Shown here: piece by piece, positions 53,933-62,479 of the stretch
Layout of the letters: each line of letters begins with the position of its first letter
Numbering within the stretch: the stretch's first letter is position 1
Assembly (NCBI GenBank): GCA_031277945.1
Contig: JAITLK010000003.1
Coordinates: forward strand, 558,001-622,000
DNA from: Microbacterium sp.
GTDB lineage: Bacteria; Actinomycetota; Actinomycetes; Actinomycetales; Microbacteriaceae
DNA length: 64,000 nucleotides
Reading direction: 5' to 3'
Notes under the pieces: generated by a model
What the model saw: only the letters and a program-made list of their open reading frames with translations
The model's database searches: none
What the model was told of the DNA's origin: nothing
Translations under genes and position numbers: made by a program

Positions 53933-56134
53933 GTGCACTCTGAAGATCCTGTGACGCCTGACGTCGTACCCGATACGACGCTGGTCGAGCGCACCCGCCA
54001 GGGCGATACCGAGGCCTATGGTGAGCTGTGGCAGCGCCACTACTCGGCAGGAATGCACGTCGCCCGGTCGATCACCACGAAGATCGACGCGGATGATCTC
54101 GTACAAGAGGCATACACCCGCATCTTCCAGGCCATCCGCCGCGGCGGCGGGCCGACGGGTGCTTTTCGCGCGTACCTCTTCTCCAGCATCCGCAACGCGG
54201 CGGCGAGCTGGGGGCGAGCGAAGAACGACTCCCCGATCGAAGACCTGGATGCCGTCGCCGATCCGCACACCACGGACCAGGCCGCCGAGGAGGCGCTGGA
54301 TCGCGGACTGACGCATCGGGCCTTCCGCAGCCTGCCCACGCGGTGGCAGGAGGTGCTCTGGTACACCGAGATCGAGCAGATGAAGCCCGCCGCAGTCGCT
54401 CCCCTCCTTGGGATGAAGCCGATGGCGGTCGCCCAGCTCGCAGCGCGCGCCCGCGAGGGTCTGCGTGAGGCGTGGATCACCGCACACCTGGCCAGCCTCG
54501 ATGACGGCTCCCCGTGTCAGTGGGTCATCGAGCGCCTCGGAACCTACGCGCGCGGCACGATCAGCAACCGCGACCGGAGCAAGGTGCAGGACCACCTCGC
54601 CGGCTGCGCGCGGTGCACGATCGTCGCCGAGGAAGCACAGAACGTCTCCCACCGACTCGCCTTCGTGCTGCTTCCGCTGACGATCGGCGCCACCGGCGCG
54701 ACCGCCTACCTCGCCACCCTGCAGGGCGGCGGGACGGCCGTTGCCGCGCTGGCTGCGGGCGCGACGCCAGCGCTGCCCGCCACCGTCGCCCCCGCGATGC
54801 CGGCGGCCGTGGTGCACGGCGGTGCGGCACATGGTGCCGTGATCGCCGGCGCGTCCGGCGGCGGTTCCGCAGCCGGAGCCTTCCACCCCGTCCCCGCTGC
54901 CGATGTATCGGCTGTCGTGGCGTCGGCGGGCGGCGGATCGAGCGGCGCCGGTGCGGGAGTCATCCCGATCGGCAGCGCCCCCAGTGCGGGCGGTGCCGGC
55001 GGGGCAGCATCCGGGGGCGCCGGAGGCGCGGCATCGGGTGGCAGTGGCTCAAGCGGCGGAGCGGGTGGCGGTGCCGGGGCCGCGGGCGGAGCCTCATCCG
55101 CCACGGGCATCGCGACCATCGTCGGGATCGCCGCGGCCGGTGTGCTCATCGCCGGAGCCGCGGTGGCCGGGACGGTGCTCTCGTCTCAGCCTCCCGCCTC
55201 GCAGCAGGAGGCCGCGGGCAGCAGCCAGGACGGCGGCGGGCTGGATGTGAGCGTGGACGACTCGTCCGCCTCGCCCGCCCTCGCCGCGACGTCCTCGCCC
55301 ACGCCCAGCGATCTGCCCACGCTGCCGCCGACTCCCTCTGCAACGCCCACCACGGCTCCCACTCCCCTCACCTCGCTCACGCCGATCCCGTCTGTTCCGC
55401 CGGTTGCCACCGCCGCCCCGGAGCCGACCACAGATCCAGAACCGACCGTGGCCCCCGAGCCGACGGTGGACCCGGAACCGACGGTGACTCCCGTACCGCC
55501 GTCGCCCACACCGCCCGCATCCCCGGAGCCGACGCCGACCCTCGGCCCGAGCCCGACGCCGACGCTGTCGCCCAGCCCGACACCCACGTCGTCGCCCAGC
55601 CCGACACCCACACCGACGCGGACTCCCACCCCGGAGCCAACAGCCACGCCGACGCAGTCACCGACTGTGTCACCGACTCCAACTCCAACTCCGACTCCGA
55701 CCGCGACGCCAACCCCGGAGCCAACCTCGACGGTTGGGCCCACTCCCGAGCCAACTCCCACGGAGACGATCGAGCCGTCCCCGACGCCCACGCTCACACC
55801 CGAGCCCACGCCGAGTCCCGCCGACATGCCGGCTCTCCTGTCGTCGATCACCGAGAGCGGCCAGGACGAGTTGACGGTCGTGGTGTACTTCGACGGGAGC
55901 TTCGGACAGGACATCCGTCCGCTGATCGATGGAGAACAGGGAGACGTGACCGGAGTGCTCTGGAACGCGTGCCCGACCGGAACGGAGACGTGGGTGTTCT
56001 GCGTGGGGGTCGTTGTCACAATTCCCGCAGCGAACATCGATGACACGCAGATCGGTTATGTGTCGCTGCGCGGGGGAGAAATCGTCGGGCGCAGCGAAAC
56101 ACACACGGCCCGTGAGTGGGACGAGCTCTACTGA
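53933..56134 (+). CDS. ECF sigma factor fused to zinc-finger, membrane segments and a Pro/Thr-rich tail
   Basis: 733 residues, about four times a normal ECF sigma. Region 2 spans about 17-95 (DADDLVQEAYTRIFQAIRRG), region 4 about 125-182 (LPTRWQEVLWYTEIEQM, LLGMKPMAVAQLAARAREGL). A zinc-finger anti-sigma-like motif HLAGCARC lies at 221-228. Hydrophobic spans follow at about 243-263 and 391-416 around a Gly/Ala-rich stretch, then Pro/Thr repeats (455-629) and a C-terminal domain of about 104 residues with two Cys (WNACP, VFCVGV). It appears to join sigma and its membrane-bound inhibitor in one chain. Start uncertain: GTG 53933 (GAAAG before it) or GTG 53951. Confidence 0.85.
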   Translation: MHSEDPVTPDVVPDTTLVERTRQGDTEAYGELWQRHYSAGMHVARSITTKIDADDLVQEAYTRIFQAIRRGGGPTGAFRAYLFSSIRNAAASWGRAKNDSPIEDLDAVADPHTTDQAAEEALDRGLTHRAFRSLPTRWQEVLWYTEIEQMKPAAVAPLLGMKPMAVAQLAARAREGLREAWITAHLASLDDGSPCQWVIERLGTYARGTISNRDRSKVQDHLAGCARCTIVAEEAQNVSHRLAFVLLPLTIGATGATAYLATLQGGGTAVAALAAGATPALPATVAPAMPAAVVHGGAAHGAVIAGASGGGSAAGAFHPVPAADVSAVVASAGGGSSGAGAGVIPIGSAPSAGGAGGAASGGAGGAASGGSGSSGGAGGGAGAAGGASSATGIATIVGIAAAGVLIAGAAVAGTVLSSQPPASQQEAAGSSQDGGGLDVSVDDSSASPALAATSSPTPSDLPTLPPTPSATPTTAPTPLTSLTPIPSVPPVATAAPEPTTDPEPTVAPEPTVDPEPTVTPVPPSPTPPASPEPTPTLGPSPTPTLSPSPTPTSSPSPTPTPTRTPTPEPTATPTQSPTVSPTPTPTPTPTATPTPEPTSTVGPTPEPTPTETIEPSPTPTLTPEPTPSPADMPALLSSITESGQDELTVVVYFDGSFGQDIRPLIDGEQGDVTGVLWNACPTGTETWVFCVGVVVTIPAANIDDTQIGYVSLRGGEIVGRSETHTAREWDELY
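55295..55819 (+). repeat. Degenerate Pro/Thr codon repeats inside the sigma-factor fusion
   Basis: About 175 codons dominated by ACG/ACC/ACT and CCG/CCC alternation (PTPTPT, EPTVDPEPT). The period is irregular at DNA level, but the tract is long enough for length changes by slippage. A shorter tract of the same kind occurs in the LysM lipoprotein at 3015-3887. Confidence 0.85.
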
Positions 56135-56353
56135 CCCCGTGACCGGAGCGCCGGCGGATCCCTCGCTCTCCGCTCGCCGGGCACAAGTGCTGAGAGTGCG
56201 CTCTGGCCCTTCACCAACGCACCCGTCCAGTGAATGAGGAGAAGTCCTTTCAGCTCTCTGGTGCCTATCCGGCGAGGAGCCCCGTCAGGCACAGCCCCCG
56301 CACCACAATGGTGGCGCGGGAAACCCGGAGCCGCAGCCTCGTAGACTGGAGTC

Positions 56354-56734
56354 ATGTCCGACTCCCCGCAGCCTGCAGCCGAGCTCGCCCCCGGGACGCG
56401 CGCGCCGCTCACCCCGCTGGATCTGATCCGCGTCGTCGTGATCATCGCCACGCTCGCGACCTTCGTGCTGTGGGGCGCGCTGATGTGGACGTTCCCGTGG
56501 AACCTCATCGTCGCGATCGCGGCCCCCGTCGTCGCGCTGCTGGTGTGGGCGCTGTTCGTCTCGCCGCGCGCCGTCGTTCGTGTGCACCCCTTCGTGCGCG
56601 TTCTCATCGAGCTGCTGATCTTCGCCGCCGGAACGCTGGCGTGGTGGGACATGGGCCAGACGATCATCGGCATCGCATACGCCGTCGTGGCCGTGGCCTC
56701 GGGAGTCGTGGCCGGGCGCCGCGCTCTCGTCTGA
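56354..56734 (+). CDS. YrdB/DUF2568 small membrane protein
   Basis: 126 residues. An N-terminal cytoplasmic stretch of about 20 residues, then four hydrophobic helices (LDLIRVVVIIATLATFVLWG, NLIVAIAAPVVALLVWALFV, LIELLIFAAGTLAWW and the last IAYAVVAVASGVVAG). These fit the YrdB family of unknown function. It precedes the FAD oxidase gene by 48 bp. The 219 bp upstream contain a sequence that partly resembles a TPP aptamer. Confidence 0.78.
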   Translation: MSDSPQPAAELAPGTRAPLTPLDLIRVVVIIATLATFVLWGALMWTFPWNLIVAIAAPVVALLVWALFVSPRAVVRVHPFVRVLIELLIFAAGTLAWWDMGQTIIGIAYAVVAVASGVVAGRRALV

Positions 56735-56782
56735 GAACATGATGCACACGGCGGAGCACGAGCTCTCGTCGGCGGGGCTCGC

Positions 56783-58186
56783 ATGACTGCGGGCGTCGTC
56801 CCGCTGCTTCAGGACGCTCTGGGGGCGCTCGTCGATCTCCGCCCCGCATCGCTGAACGCTGCGCGCGCAGACCGCTCCGGTCACCACTCCGCCGCCGCTC
56901 CCCTCGCCGTCGTCCACGCCCGCTCCGTGGCCGACGTACAGGCGGTCATGCGTATCGCCACGCTCACAGACACGCCTGTCGTCATCCGGGGTGCGGGAAC
57001 GGGGCTCGCCGGTGCCGGACTCGCGGGAGCGGGAAGCATCTGCCTCTCCCTCGCGCAGATGGATCACATCCGGGAGATCCGTCCCGACGACCAGCTCGCC
57101 GTGGTCGAGCCGGGGGTCATCAACGCCGACCTCAACGCGGCCCTCGCCGGCCACGGTCTGTGGTGGGCACCGGATCCCGCGAGCCGGGAGATCTCCACCG
57201 TCGGAGGCAACATCGCGACCGGCGCGGGTGGGCTGCTGTGCGCGAAGTACGGTGTCGTGCGCGACGCGGTGCTCGGTGTCGACGTGGTGCTGGCGGACGG
57301 CGAACTCGTCCGCTTCGGTCATCGCACCGTGAAGGGCGTGACCGGTTACGACCTGACCGCGCTCATGATCGGCTCGGAGGGCACACTGGGCGTCGTGGTG
57401 GGTGCCACCCTCAAACTCCGCCCACTCGTGGCGGGTGCCGTGTGCACCGTCTCAGCGGCGTTCGCCGATGTGCGCTCTGCGGCCGCCGCCACGTCTGCCG
57501 TGTCCGCCGCCGGAATCCAGCCGGCCATCCTCGAGCTGATGGATGCGCACAGCGTCCGCGCCGTACACGATCTGCTCGCCCTTGCCCCGCCTCCGGCGGG
57601 AACCGTGCACGTCACCGCACAGACCGACGGCGCAGCGGCCCCCGCCGAGGCAGAGGCCATCGCCGACCTCATGCGCACGCACGGCGCGATCGTCGAGGTC
57701 ACCGCGGATCCGCACCGGGGTGCAGAACTCCTGCGCATCCGCCGCAGCATGCACCCCGCCATGGCGGCGCTGGGCACAACGCTGATCGAGGACGTCGCCG
57801 TCCCCCGGTCGCGGCTGGCCGACATGTTCGATGAGATCGCGCGCATCGAGCGGGACTACGATCTGCTGATCCCCGTCGTCGCCCATGCCGGGGACGGCAA
57901 CCTGCACCCCAACTTCATCTTCGACGGACCTGAGGTGCCCGACCGGATCTGGGATGCCGCCGGCGAGCTGTTCCGCAGCGCGCTCCGGCTCGGCGGCACG
58001 CTCACCGGTGAGCACGGTGTCGGGATCCTGAAGTCACGCTGGCTGCGTGAAGAGCTCGGCGAGCGCCAATGGCGACTCCAGCGAGACATCAAGGCTGTGT
58101 TCGATCCACGGGGGATTCTGGCCCCCGGAGCGGTGTTCGCCGACACAGGGCCCGAGAGCACGATCACTGACGAAGGAGAGAGATGA
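56783..58186 (+). CDS. FAD-linked oxidase, GlcD (glycolate/lactate oxidase) family
   Basis: 467 residues. N-terminal FAD_binding_4 domain with the pyrophosphate loop VIRGAGTGLAGAGLAGAGS and STVGGNIATGAGG; C-terminal FAD-oxidase domain with VVAHAGDGNLHPNF and GEHGVGILK, typical of GlcD and D-lactate dehydrogenases. It would oxidise a 2-hydroxy acid to the 2-oxo acid. No GlcE/GlcF partners are adjacent, so it may work alone. Overlaps the Nudix gene by four bases (ATGA). Confidence 0.9.
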   Translation: MTAGVVPLLQDALGALVDLRPASLNAARADRSGHHSAAAPLAVVHARSVADVQAVMRIATLTDTPVVIRGAGTGLAGAGLAGAGSICLSLAQMDHIREIRPDDQLAVVEPGVINADLNAALAGHGLWWAPDPASREISTVGGNIATGAGGLLCAKYGVVRDAVLGVDVVLADGELVRFGHRTVKGVTGYDLTALMIGSEGTLGVVVGATLKLRPLVAGAVCTVSAAFADVRSAAAATSAVSAAGIQPAILELMDAHSVRAVHDLLALAPPPAGTVHVTAQTDGAAAPAEAEAIADLMRTHGAIVEVTADPHRGAELLRIRRSMHPAMAALGTTLIEDVAVPRSRLADMFDEIARIERDYDLLIPVVAHAGDGNLHPNFIFDGPEVPDRIWDAAGELFRSALRLGGTLTGEHGVGILKSRWLREELGERQWRLQRDIKAVFDPRGILAPGAVFADTGPESTITDEGER

Positions 58187-58581
58187 CCCCCGAGATCCTG
58201 GTGAGCGCCGTGCTCATCACCGATACGTCCGGACGAGCGCTCGTGGTTCGCAAGAACGGCACGACCACGTTCATGCAGCCCGGGGGCAAGCCGGAACCCG
58301 GGGAGAGTGCAGCGGAAGCCGCCGTCCGCGAGCTCAACGAGGAACTCGGGATCGAGACCACGGTGGATGACCTGCGTCCGCTGGGCCGTCATCGTGCCGC
58401 CGCGGCGAACGAGCCGGGCCACACCGTCGTCGCCGATGCGTTCGCCCTGACGATCGATCCGGCAGGGGTCTCGCCGCGCGCCGAGATCGCCGAGGCGCTC
58501 TGGATCACCCCCGATACGGACGTGCCGCTGGCACCGTTGTCGACCCAGGCGCTCCTGCCCCTCGTGTGGCCGCGCCGCTGA
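58183..58581 (+). CDS. Nudix hydrolase
   Basis: 132 residues. The Nudix box is complete: GGKPEPGESAAEAAVREL then NEELGI, at about residues 31-55. Members hydrolyse nucleoside diphosphates linked to another group; the specific substrate is unknown (8-oxo-dGTP or ADP-ribose type). GAAGGAGAG precedes the ATG, which overlaps the stop of the FAD oxidase. Confidence 0.9.
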   Translation: MTPEILVSAVLITDTSGRALVVRKNGTTTFMQPGGKPEPGESAAEAAVRELNEELGIETTVDDLRPLGRHRAAAANEPGHTVVADAFALTIDPAGVSPRAEIAEALWITPDTDVPLAPLSTQALLPLVWPRR

Positions 58582-58599
58582 GCGCCCACCACCACGCGA

Positions 58600-58657
58600 G
58601 AACCCGTACGAGTCCGAGAATCCCTGCATTGCAGGGGTCTCGGACTCGCACGGGTTC
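58600..58657. terminator. Long bidirectional stem-loop
   Basis: Outer 19-bp arms (left AACCCGTACGAGTCCGAGA, one mismatch) enclose an inner perfect hairpin CCCTGC-ATT-GCAGGG, giving about 25 paired bases. It separates the convergent Nudix and nagB genes. Confidence 0.88.
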
Positions 58658-58678
58658 TTCGCGGCTAGCGCCGCCGGA

Positions 58679-59461
58679 TCACAGCCCCTGCCACGCCGGC
58701 TTGTTGGCGTAGGCGTAGCGGTAGTAGTCGGCGTGTTCCAGGCGGGATGCCGCCGCCTCGTCGATCACGACGGTGACGTGCGGGTGCAGCTGGATCGCCG
58801 AACCCGGGCACGCGGATGACACCGGTCCCTCGATGGCTCCGGCGATCGCCTCGGCCTTGCCCTCGCCGAACGCGAGCAGCACGAGGTGCTTCGCGCGCTG
58901 GATCGTCCCGAGGCCCTGCGTGATGCAGTGCATGGGAACCTGCGAGATGTCGCCATCGAAGAAACGCGCGTTGTCGATGCGGGTCTGCTCGGTCAGCGTC
59001 TTCACCCGGGTGCTCGACGCGAACGACGAACCGGGCTCGTTGAAGCCGATGTGACCGGTGGTGCCGATTCCGAGGATCTGCAGATCCACGCCGCCCGCTG
59101 CCGCGATGGCGGCCTCGTAGTCGGCGCCGGCGTGCTCGATTCCCTCCAGGGAACCGTTGGGGGTGTGGATGAGTTCCGGGTTCAGTCCCAGCGGCTCCAC
59201 CACCTCGCGGGTGATGACGCTGCGGTAGCTCTCCGGGTGCGCCGGGTCGATGCCCACGTACTCGTCGAGCGCGAACCCGCGCACCTGCGACAGGTCCACG
59301 CCGGCAGCCGCCGACGTCAGTGCCTCGTACACCGGAAGCGGGGTGGATCCGGTCGCGAGACCCAGCACATAGCCGGGCTTCGCGGCGATCTGCCGCACGA
59401 TCTCGGCGGCGACCAGGGTCCCCGCAGCCTTCTTGTCAGCGACGATCACGACTTCAGCCAT
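58679..59461 (-). CDS. nagB: Glucosamine-6-phosphate deaminase
   Basis: 260 residues. It turns glucosamine 6-phosphate into fructose 6-phosphate and ammonia. Motifs LGLATGSTPLPVYEAL, FALDEYVGI with the catalytic Asp-Glu, and GIGTTGHIGFNEPGS are intact. AAGGAG precedes the ATG, which overlaps the end of the ROK kinase gene by eight bases. Completes the route from the hexosaminidase and NagA at 50.8-53.5 kb to glycolysis. Confidence 0.96.
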   Translation of the reverse strand: MAEVVIVADKKAAGTLVAAEIVRQIAAKPGYVLGLATGSTPLPVYEALTSAAAGVDLSQVRGFALDEYVGIDPAHPESYRSVITREVVEPLGLNPELIHTPNGSLEGIEHAGADYEAAIAAAGGVDLQILGIGTTGHIGFNEPGSSFASSTRVKTLTEQTRIDNARFFDGDISQVPMHCITQGLGTIQRAKHLVLLAFGEGKAEAIAGAIEGPVSSACPGSAIQLHPHVTVVIDEAAASRLEHADYYRYAYANKPAWQGL

Positions 59462-60392
59462 GCGTGAGCGCTCCTTCTCTCATTTCGTCGGCGCCGATGA
59501 GCGCCGCGCCCAGGGCCGCCGCCGGGGATCCGGCAGGCAGCAGTTCCATCCTGGCACCCAGCTCGAGCGAGTGCAGGAACGGAGACGTTTCGCCCTCGAT
59601 GCGCAGCCGCTCGCGGATCGGCGTGAGGAGCCGGTCGCCCAGTGCCGACAGCCCTCCCCCGATCACGACCGTCTCCACATCGACGGACAGGATCAGCGAC
59701 CGAACGGCGGCGGCCGCGCCGAAGGCGGCGCCGTCGCGCAGGGCGATCGCACGCGGATCGCCGGCATCGGCCGCATCGAACAGGTGACGCACCGGATACG
59801 CATCCGCGACGCCCCAGCGCTGCGCGAGCGCGGCACCGCCGACGTAGGCCTCAACGCAGCCGAGCTGGCCGCAGCGGCAGCGCGGGCCCTGTGGATCCAC
59901 GCTCAGGTGTCCCACCTCCCCCGCACCGCCGCGCGCGCCGCCGAGCAGCCCGCCGTCCAGGATGATCCCTGCGGCCACGCCGGTGCCGAGGTTGAGATAC
60001 GCCATGGACCCGACACCGCCGCGGAGTGCGTAGGCGCCCACGGCCGCAGCCTTCACGTCGTTGTCCGCGCGCACCCGCGCCGGCAGCACCGTTCGCAGTG
60101 CGGCACCGAGATCGAGCTCCTCGACGCCCAGGTTGACGGAGTGCCGCACGATCGTCGTTCCCGGCTCGATCATCCCCGGGATGCCGATGCCCACCGAGGT
60201 GATGGCGTCGAGCCCGGCACCCAGCTGCGTCGTCAGCTGCGACAGCGCCTGCGCGATCGACGCGACCACTCCCGTCTCACCCGGTGTGGTGGCCAGCCGC
60301 ACCCGGCCGATGATCGCGGCACTGTCCGCCGCGTCATCGCCGAGGGCGACAGCCTCGATCTTGGTACCGCCGACGTCGAGCCCGACTCTCAC
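59454..60392 (-). CDS. ROK-family sugar kinase, probable N-acetylglucosamine kinase
   Basis: 312 residues, starting at GTG with AAGGG before it. ATP motif GLDVGGTKIEAV, sugar/Asp region VRADNDVKAAAVGAY, and the ROK zinc site CRCGQLGCVEAY. No N-terminal HTH, so it is an enzyme rather than a repressor. Position between an ABC importer and nagB argues for phosphorylation of imported GlcNAc; glucose is an alternative substrate. Four AGTGA-type short repeats precede it at about 60409-60456. Confidence 0.85.
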   Translation of the reverse strand: MRVGLDVGGTKIEAVALGDDAADSAAIIGRVRLATTPGETGVVASIAQALSQLTTQLGAGLDAITSVGIGIPGMIEPGTTIVRHSVNLGVEELDLGAALRTVLPARVRADNDVKAAAVGAYALRGGVGSMAYLNLGTGVAAGIILDGGLLGGARGGAGEVGHLSVDPQGPRCRCGQLGCVEAYVGGAALAQRWGVADAYPVRHLFDAADAGDPRAIALRDGAAFGAAAAVRSLILSVDVETVVIGGGLSALGDRLLTPIRERLRIEGETSPFLHSLELGARMELLPAGSPAAALGAALIGADEMREGALTHG

Positions 60393-60489
60393 GATCGCGT
60401 CATCCCTTCACTGCTCCTGACACGTCACTGCTGACTTCCGTCACTCGTTCACTACTCCCCGTCCGGGCATGCGCACGCCGGCGCGGCCC

Positions 60490-61452
60490 TCATCCCTTCA
60501 CCGCGCCCGAGACCATGCCGCTGGCCATTCGTCCCTGCACCAGCAGGAAGAAGATGGCCACGGGCAGGGCGATCAGCGTCGAGGACGCCATCACCGCTCC
60601 CCAGTTGGTCGCCTCAGTGGCGGACTGGAAGGAGTTGAGCCACGGCGGCAGGGTGAGGTTGTACCCCTCGAGGAACAGCATCGCCATGGTGAACTCGTTC
60701 CACGACTGGATGAACGCGAAGATGCCCGTGGACACGAGCCCTGGCGCCAGCAGCGGGAAGGTGACCTTCCAGAACGCCTGCGTTCGTGTGCAGCCGTCGA
60801 TCATGGCCGCCTCTTCGAGATCGGCGGGAACACCGGCCACGAAGCCGCGCAGCGTCCAGATCGTGAACGGCACCACGGCGGCGACGTTGACGATCGACAG
60901 ACCCAGCAGGTTCTTCAGGTGCGCGTCGTCCATCATCGCGTAGATCGTGAACATCATCGCCTCGCCCGGGATCATCTGCACGATGAGCACTGTGACGATG
61001 AAGCCCCAGCGTCCCTTGAAGTGGAATCGCGACAGCGCGATGGAGGCGAGGAAAGCGATCAGCAGCGTCACGATCACGACCGGGATGGTCACCGTGAGCG
61101 AGGACAGCAGCGCGTGCGGGAAGTCGGTCTGACCGGCAGCGGCGGGCTTGGACCACGCCGCGATGTAGTTGCGGAACGTGCCGTTCAGCGGGATCCAGCT
61201 CGGCGTGCGGCTGACGATCTGATTGGACGGCGTCAACGACATGTTGACCATCCAGTAGACCGGGAACACGCTGAACAGGAACACCACGACCGCCACGATG
61301 TTCAGCACCACGCGGGTGCTGCGCCGGCGCGGCAGATTGGTGTTCTGGTTCTCCTTCGCTGCCTTGACCGGCCGGGAGGCACGACCGGGCTGCGGGCTCG
61401 TCACCACGGCACGCGTGGCGTTCTGCTCGGGGGCGAGGGTGGCGGCGCTCAT
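60490..61452 (-). CDS. Amino-sugar ABC transporter permease (MalG type)
   Basis: 320 residues, six membrane segments after a basic N-terminus. EAA loop LEEAAMIDGCTRTQAFWKVT. Its ATG overlaps the stop of the other permease (ATGA) with GGAGGAG upstream. No ATPase is encoded; a shared MsiK-type ATPase is presumed. The 97 bp after it lead into the ROK kinase. Confidence 0.92.
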   Translation of the reverse strand: MSAATLAPEQNATRAVVTSPQPGRASRPVKAAKENQNTNLPRRRSTRVVLNIVAVVVFLFSVFPVYWMVNMSLTPSNQIVSRTPSWIPLNGTFRNYIAAWSKPAAAGQTDFPHALLSSLTVTIPVVIVTLLIAFLASIALSRFHFKGRWGFIVTVLIVQMIPGEAMMFTIYAMMDDAHLKNLLGLSIVNVAAVVPFTIWTLRGFVAGVPADLEEAAMIDGCTRTQAFWKVTFPLLAPGLVSTGIFAFIQSWNEFTMAMLFLEGYNLTLPPWLNSFQSATEATNWGAVMASSTLIALPVAIFFLLVQGRMASGMVSGAVKG

Positions 61453-62417
61453 TTCTCCTCCTCCTTCAGGGTGCTGCGGATGTATCCGAACGAGATGGCC
61501 ATGAGGATGATGACCATCAGCACGCCGATGGCTCCCGTCATGCCGAAATCGTCCGCTCCGAGACGGAACATGTAGGTGCCGAGGACGTTGGTCTCGCTCG
61601 GCGTGCCGCCGCGTCCCTGCAGGGCGAAGACCTGCGTGAAGATGCGGAGGTTCCAGATGACCTGGAGGATGAAGACGACCATCATCACGGACCGCAGGTA
61701 CGGGAAGACCACGAGACGGAAGCGGTTCAGCCCGCTCGCGCCGTCCAGGGCCGCCGCCTCCAGCACCTCACCGGGAACCTGGCCGAGGGCCGCGTACACC
61801 GTGAAGGCGACGAACGGGATGCCCATCCACACCACGATGAAGGTCAGCACAGTGAAGAAGGAGAACGGGTTCATCAGCCAGGAGTGGTTGGTGAAGGCCG
61901 TCGTTCCCGTGATCGCGTTCAGTGCGGCGTTGATCACGCCGTACTGGGTGTCGAAGATCCAGCTGAACACCACTGTCGACGACAGCGGCGGCATCGCCCA
62001 CGCCAGCAGCAGACCGACCGCGACGAGGGTGCGGAAGCCGCGCGACAGACGCGTCATCAGCACAGCGATCAGGGTGCCCATCACCATGATCAGAGTGGTC
62101 ATCACGGCCATGAGCAGGAGGCTGCGCACCAGCACGATCGGGAAATCGCTGGCGGTGAGGACCTTGATGTAGTTGTCGAGCCCGACGAAGTTGGCCGGGG
62201 TGTCCAGCATCTTGTTCTTGATGCTGAAGTCGGTGAACGAGTTCGTCACCATCGTCACACCCGGATAGCCGACCATCACTCCGAGGAGGACGATCGCGGG
62301 TGCCAGCAGTGCCCACGCGTTGCGGGCCTCGCGGCGCTTGCGCGCGCGGGTGCGAGGATCCGGCTCGGGGGCGGAGCGGCGCCGATGGCGCTTCGCTGTG
62401 ATCTCAGCCACGCTCAT
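61449..62417 (-). CDS. Amino-sugar ABC transporter permease (MalF type)
   Basis: 322 residues, six membrane segments. EAA loop EAAALDGASGLNRFRLVVFP. AAGGGA precedes the ATG. A strong stem-loop lies between this gene and the binding-protein gene upstream, which would lower its transcription relative to the binding protein. Confidence 0.92.
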   Translation of the reverse strand: MSVAEITAKRHRRRSAPEPDPRTRARKRREARNAWALLAPAIVLLGVMVGYPGVTMVTNSFTDFSIKNKMLDTPANFVGLDNYIKVLTASDFPIVLVRSLLLMAVMTTLIMVMGTLIAVLMTRLSRGFRTLVAVGLLLAWAMPPLSSTVVFSWIFDTQYGVINAALNAITGTTAFTNHSWLMNPFSFFTVLTFIVVWMGIPFVAFTVYAALGQVPGEVLEAAALDGASGLNRFRLVVFPYLRSVMMVVFILQVIWNLRIFTQVFALQGRGGTPSETNVLGTYMFRLGADDFGMTGAIGVLMVIILMAISFGYIRSTLKEEEK

Positions 62418-62439
62418 GCGAAATAGTCCCTTCCAGACA

Positions 62440-62475
62440 GAAAGGGCCCCGGGTGTGTGGTCCCAGGGCCCTTTC
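62440..62475 (-). terminator. Intra-operon stem-loop after the binding-protein gene
   Basis: Perfect 10-bp arms GAAAGGGCCC / GGGCCCTTTC with further GGG/CCC pairing inside, 5 bp past the stop at 62480. Partial termination or mRNA protection here is common for making binding protein in excess over permeases. Confidence 0.8.
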
Positions 62476-62479
62476 CGGC

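Noticed and set aside
55186..56046. A Gly/Val-rich frame antisense to the Pro/Thr tract
   Set aside because: It is the simple complement of the Pro/Thr codon repeat and has no start signal.
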